Below, one piece after another: positions 62,434 to 64,000 of a stretch of DNA of 64,000 nt. How positions within the stretch are numbered: position 1 is the first letter of the stretch; each line of letters starts with the position of its first letter. The translations under genes and the position numbers were made by a program. Under the pieces are notes generated by a model. It had not been told where the DNA came from. It did no database searches and worked only from the letters and a program-made list of their open reading frames with translations. Source of the stretch: JAHEJJ01 sp965212205 (GTDB lineage: Bacteria > Bacteroidota > Bacteroidia > Flavobacteriales > Flavobacteriaceae); contig CBDBUX010000011.1 in NCBI GenBank assembly GCA_965212205.1, positions 930,001 to 994,000 of the forward strand, read 5' to 3'.

Positions 62434-62958
62434 TCACACCTTTAAGATTCCCATATAGTTTTTCCAGGGCCCAACCGCTTCTTTGTATTGAAAGGCCATT
62501 GCGCTGCAGACCTGCGCAATATGGTTAAGGTCGTGCACTACCCAGCTGGCCAATAATTCTGAGAGCGTAACTTTGCCAAAATCCGGATGAATAGCTTCCA
62601 GTAATAAGTCATCCGCGCTTAGCTTCACCGATCTTAAATAGCTAAGATTGTTTTGGCGAAGCGACGCGAATTCCTCCAATAAGTCTGCTAATGTTCTTCC
62701 CTTACTATTCTCGAACTGGGCAAAACGATCGAAAGGTTCAAAAACAGAGTCTTGCTTGCCACTTAGTATGATATCCATTCTGGGGATCCAGTCGGTCTTT
62801 TCGCCATGGATAAGATGGCCTATTATGTCGAAGGGGCTCCAGTTTTTCGGACCCTGGCTGTTAGACGTCCATTTTTCGGAAAGCGATCCGATTAAGTTCT
62901 GCAAAACGGCGGGAGTATTTTCCAATACCGCCATCCCTTGGTTTAATTCGAATTTCAT
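62434..62958 (-). CDS. DinB-like superfamily protein
   Basis: From the ATG at 62958 the protein has 174 residues. The helical pattern, with FDIIGHLIHGEKTDW near 42-56 and SWVVHDLNHIAQVCSAMAF near 136, holds the conserved histidines of the DinB/YfiT fold (His in GHLIHGE and HDLNHI). Function is unknown. It starts 21 bases after the oxidoreductase gene's stop. Confidence 0.88.
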   Translation of the reverse strand: MKFELNQGMAVLENTPAVLQNLIGSLSEKWTSNSQGPKNWSPFDIIGHLIHGEKTDWIPRMDIILSGKQDSVFEPFDRFAQFENSKGRTLADLLEEFASLRQNNLSYLRSVKLSADDLLLEAIHPDFGKVTLSELLASWVVHDLNHIAQVCSAMAFQYKEAVGPWKNYMGILKV

Positions 62959-62979
62959 GGCTTTTAAATTATTCAAATT

Positions 62980-63966
62980 CTAATCTGGTTTAGGTGCCTG
63001 TATTTTGATGACGATCTTTCCCAGGTGCTTCCCCTGTCCGAAATATTCCAGGCGATCAGGGATCTCTTTCAGAGAATAAGGTCCGTCGATCACCGAATTT
63101 AGTTTTCCGGATCTAATCCAACCATCAAGCCTATCCAATCCCTCGTTGGGTTTCAATGCCACCAAGTCGAGACGCTTAGTGCTGAAAAGGGCAATCAAGG
63201 GTTTGTAAAGCAATAATTGTAGGATTCGCAGCGGACCACCACCTACTGTAACATAACGGCCATGGGGGTTTAAGGATTTTAGGTAGGCCAATGGTGAACG
63301 TGTGGTTTTGGTATCGAGTATCAAATCGTATTGCTGACCACTTTTGGTAAAATCACTTTTCTTATAGTCGATCAAGCTATTAAAACCCATTTGACGCATC
63401 ATCGGAAACTTATCTCCGGAGTCTATTCCATCTACCCGATCTACACCTATATTGTGCGCAATTTGTATCCCAAAAGTACCTACGCCTCCACCGCCTCCAT
63501 TGATCAAAAGTTTTTGACCTTTGGCCAGTTTTCCATATTCTATCAGCCCTTGCCAGGCCAGGGCACAGGCATGTGGGAGAGAGGCTGCTTCTTCAAACCC
63601 TAATCCTTCGGGCATTTTCATTAAGGCCGATTGCGGTACGGCTGCAAATTCGGCCCAGCCTCCGTATCCCACCAGGGAAATATCGCCATACACTTTGTCG
63701 CCTGGAACAAATCGGGTTGCTCCGGGCCCCATGGTTTCAACTATACCTGCAATTTCAACGCCAAAGACTGGCTTCCGCGGTCTGAACAAGCCGTATATCA
63801 ACCGATAAACATAGGGTTTACCTCTTACCAAAGACCAGTCCCAATCATTGATGGTTGTTGCTTTTACTTTCACCAGAACCTCTTTATTACCGGGAACAGG
63901 GAGCGCTATCTTCTGCAATTGAAGCTCCGAAGGTTTACCGTACCGTTTACATACTATGGCTTTCAT
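62980..63966 (-). CDS. MDR-family NAD(P)-dependent oxidoreductase (quinone reductase-like)
   Basis: A 328-residue medium-chain reductase of the zinc-independent type. The N-terminal GroES-like domain is followed by the Rossmann motif INGGGGGVGTFGIQIA near 149-164. The catalytic-zinc Cys is absent, as in quinone oxidoreductases. It heads a minus-strand series (this gene, DinB-like, RibD-like, YCII, ECF sigma), so it may be the first gene of a region linked to the sigma factor. Family is firm, substrate unknown. Confidence 0.92.
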   Translation of the reverse strand: MKAIVCKRYGKPSELQLQKIALPVPGNKEVLVKVKATTINDWDWSLVRGKPYVYRLIYGLFRPRKPVFGVEIAGIVETMGPGATRFVPGDKVYGDISLVGYGGWAEFAAVPQSALMKMPEGLGFEEAASLPHACALAWQGLIEYGKLAKGQKLLINGGGGGVGTFGIQIAHNIGVDRVDGIDSGDKFPMMRQMGFNSLIDYKKSDFTKSGQQYDLILDTKTTRSPLAYLKSLNPHGRYVTVGGGPLRILQLLLYKPLIALFSTKRLDLVALKPNEGLDRLDGWIRSGKLNSVIDGPYSLKEIPDRLEYFGQGKHLGKIVIKIQAPKPD

Positions 63967-64000
63967 CTTTAAAAAAGTTAGTTTGTATCGCTAAGCTGCC

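Noticed and set aside
1..64000. CRISPR array, defence island, prophage, transposon or tRNA gene
   Set aside because: No repeat-spacer pattern, no transposase, integrase or phage genes, no nuclease/helicase cluster and no cloverleaf-like intergenic sequence were seen on either strand.

Overview
The window is a stretch of chromosome from a member of the Bacteroidota, most likely a marine or freshwater Flavobacteriaceae. The evidence is a BatA-type double-transmembrane vWA protein, DUF937, DUF3667, DUF6090, DUF6146 and DUF6787-like proteins, lipoproteins with short lipoboxes, topoisomerase IV encoded as parE-parC, the serC-serA-acyl-CoA reductase-ferredoxin neighbourhood, and several promoters of the Bacteroidota form TAnnTTTG. 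I see no recognisable tRNA, rRNA, transposase, integrase, phage gene or CRISPR array. Coding density is high and no gene-free stretch exceeds 300 bases; the two longest are 13221-13475 (AT-rich, 255 bases) and 43722-43975, which holds a probable coding remnant on the minus strand.

Layout. 0.2-4.5 kb (minus): a vWA/BatA membrane protein, a dihydroorotase-like protein that has lost its histidine metal ligands, a small membrane protein and an alpha/beta hydrolase. 4.5-7 kb: a glycosyltransferase with a C-terminal nucleotide-binding domain and a PagL-like lipid A deacylase. 7-8.2 kb: a Gfo/Idh/MocA oxidoreductase broken by four single-base indels, next to an SGNH hydrolase. 9-13.2 kb: a lipoprotein, an S10 peptidase, an intact Tat-type Gfo/Idh/MocA protein and a STAS-like protein. 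13.4-18.1 kb: a DUF2400 / CPBP protease / LolD-like ATPase operon, folE, and small membrane, lipo- and DUF937 proteins. 18.2-21.1 kb (plus): an overlapping four-gene ABC exporter operon ending in a LolA-like protein. 21.1-25.6 kb: serA, serC, a LuxC-type acyl-CoA reductase, divergent ferredoxin, and an agmatinase-family enzyme. 25.6-31.5 kb (plus): ychF, parE, parC. 31.6-39.7 kb: TerC, an XRE regulator, an M14 carboxypeptidase, an Lrp/AsnC regulator, a DinB protein, aroB, proline dehydrogenase and a methyltransferase. 39.9-50 kb: DUF6090, two large proteins of unknown function, a GyrI-like protein, an S9 peptidase, a GNAT, a serine hydrolase with a frameshifted C-terminal domain, and DUF3667. 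50-64 kb: a cyclic 2,3-diphosphoglycerate synthase-like protein, an SDR, lipoproteins, an acetamidase-family lipoprotein, a CPBP protease, GNAT and DinB proteins, an amidohydrolase lipoprotein, an ECF42-type sigma factor with its YCII/DGPF partner, a RibD-type reductase, another DinB protein and an MDR-family oxidoreductase.

Most of this is core or common accessory flavobacterial genome, and I find no clear undescribed multi-gene defence or mobile system. The parts most worth a second look are the pseudo-dihydroorotase, the cyclic-DPG-synthase-like gene outside the archaea, the divergent acyl-CoA reductase/ferredoxin pair with back-to-back promoters, the two adjacent large unknown proteins at 40.8-43.7 kb, the palindrome cluster between the XRE regulator and the M14 peptidase, and the single-base frameshifts at 7-8.2 kb, 43.7-44.0 kb and 47.9 kb. 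Those frameshifts are either gene decay or sequence errors.
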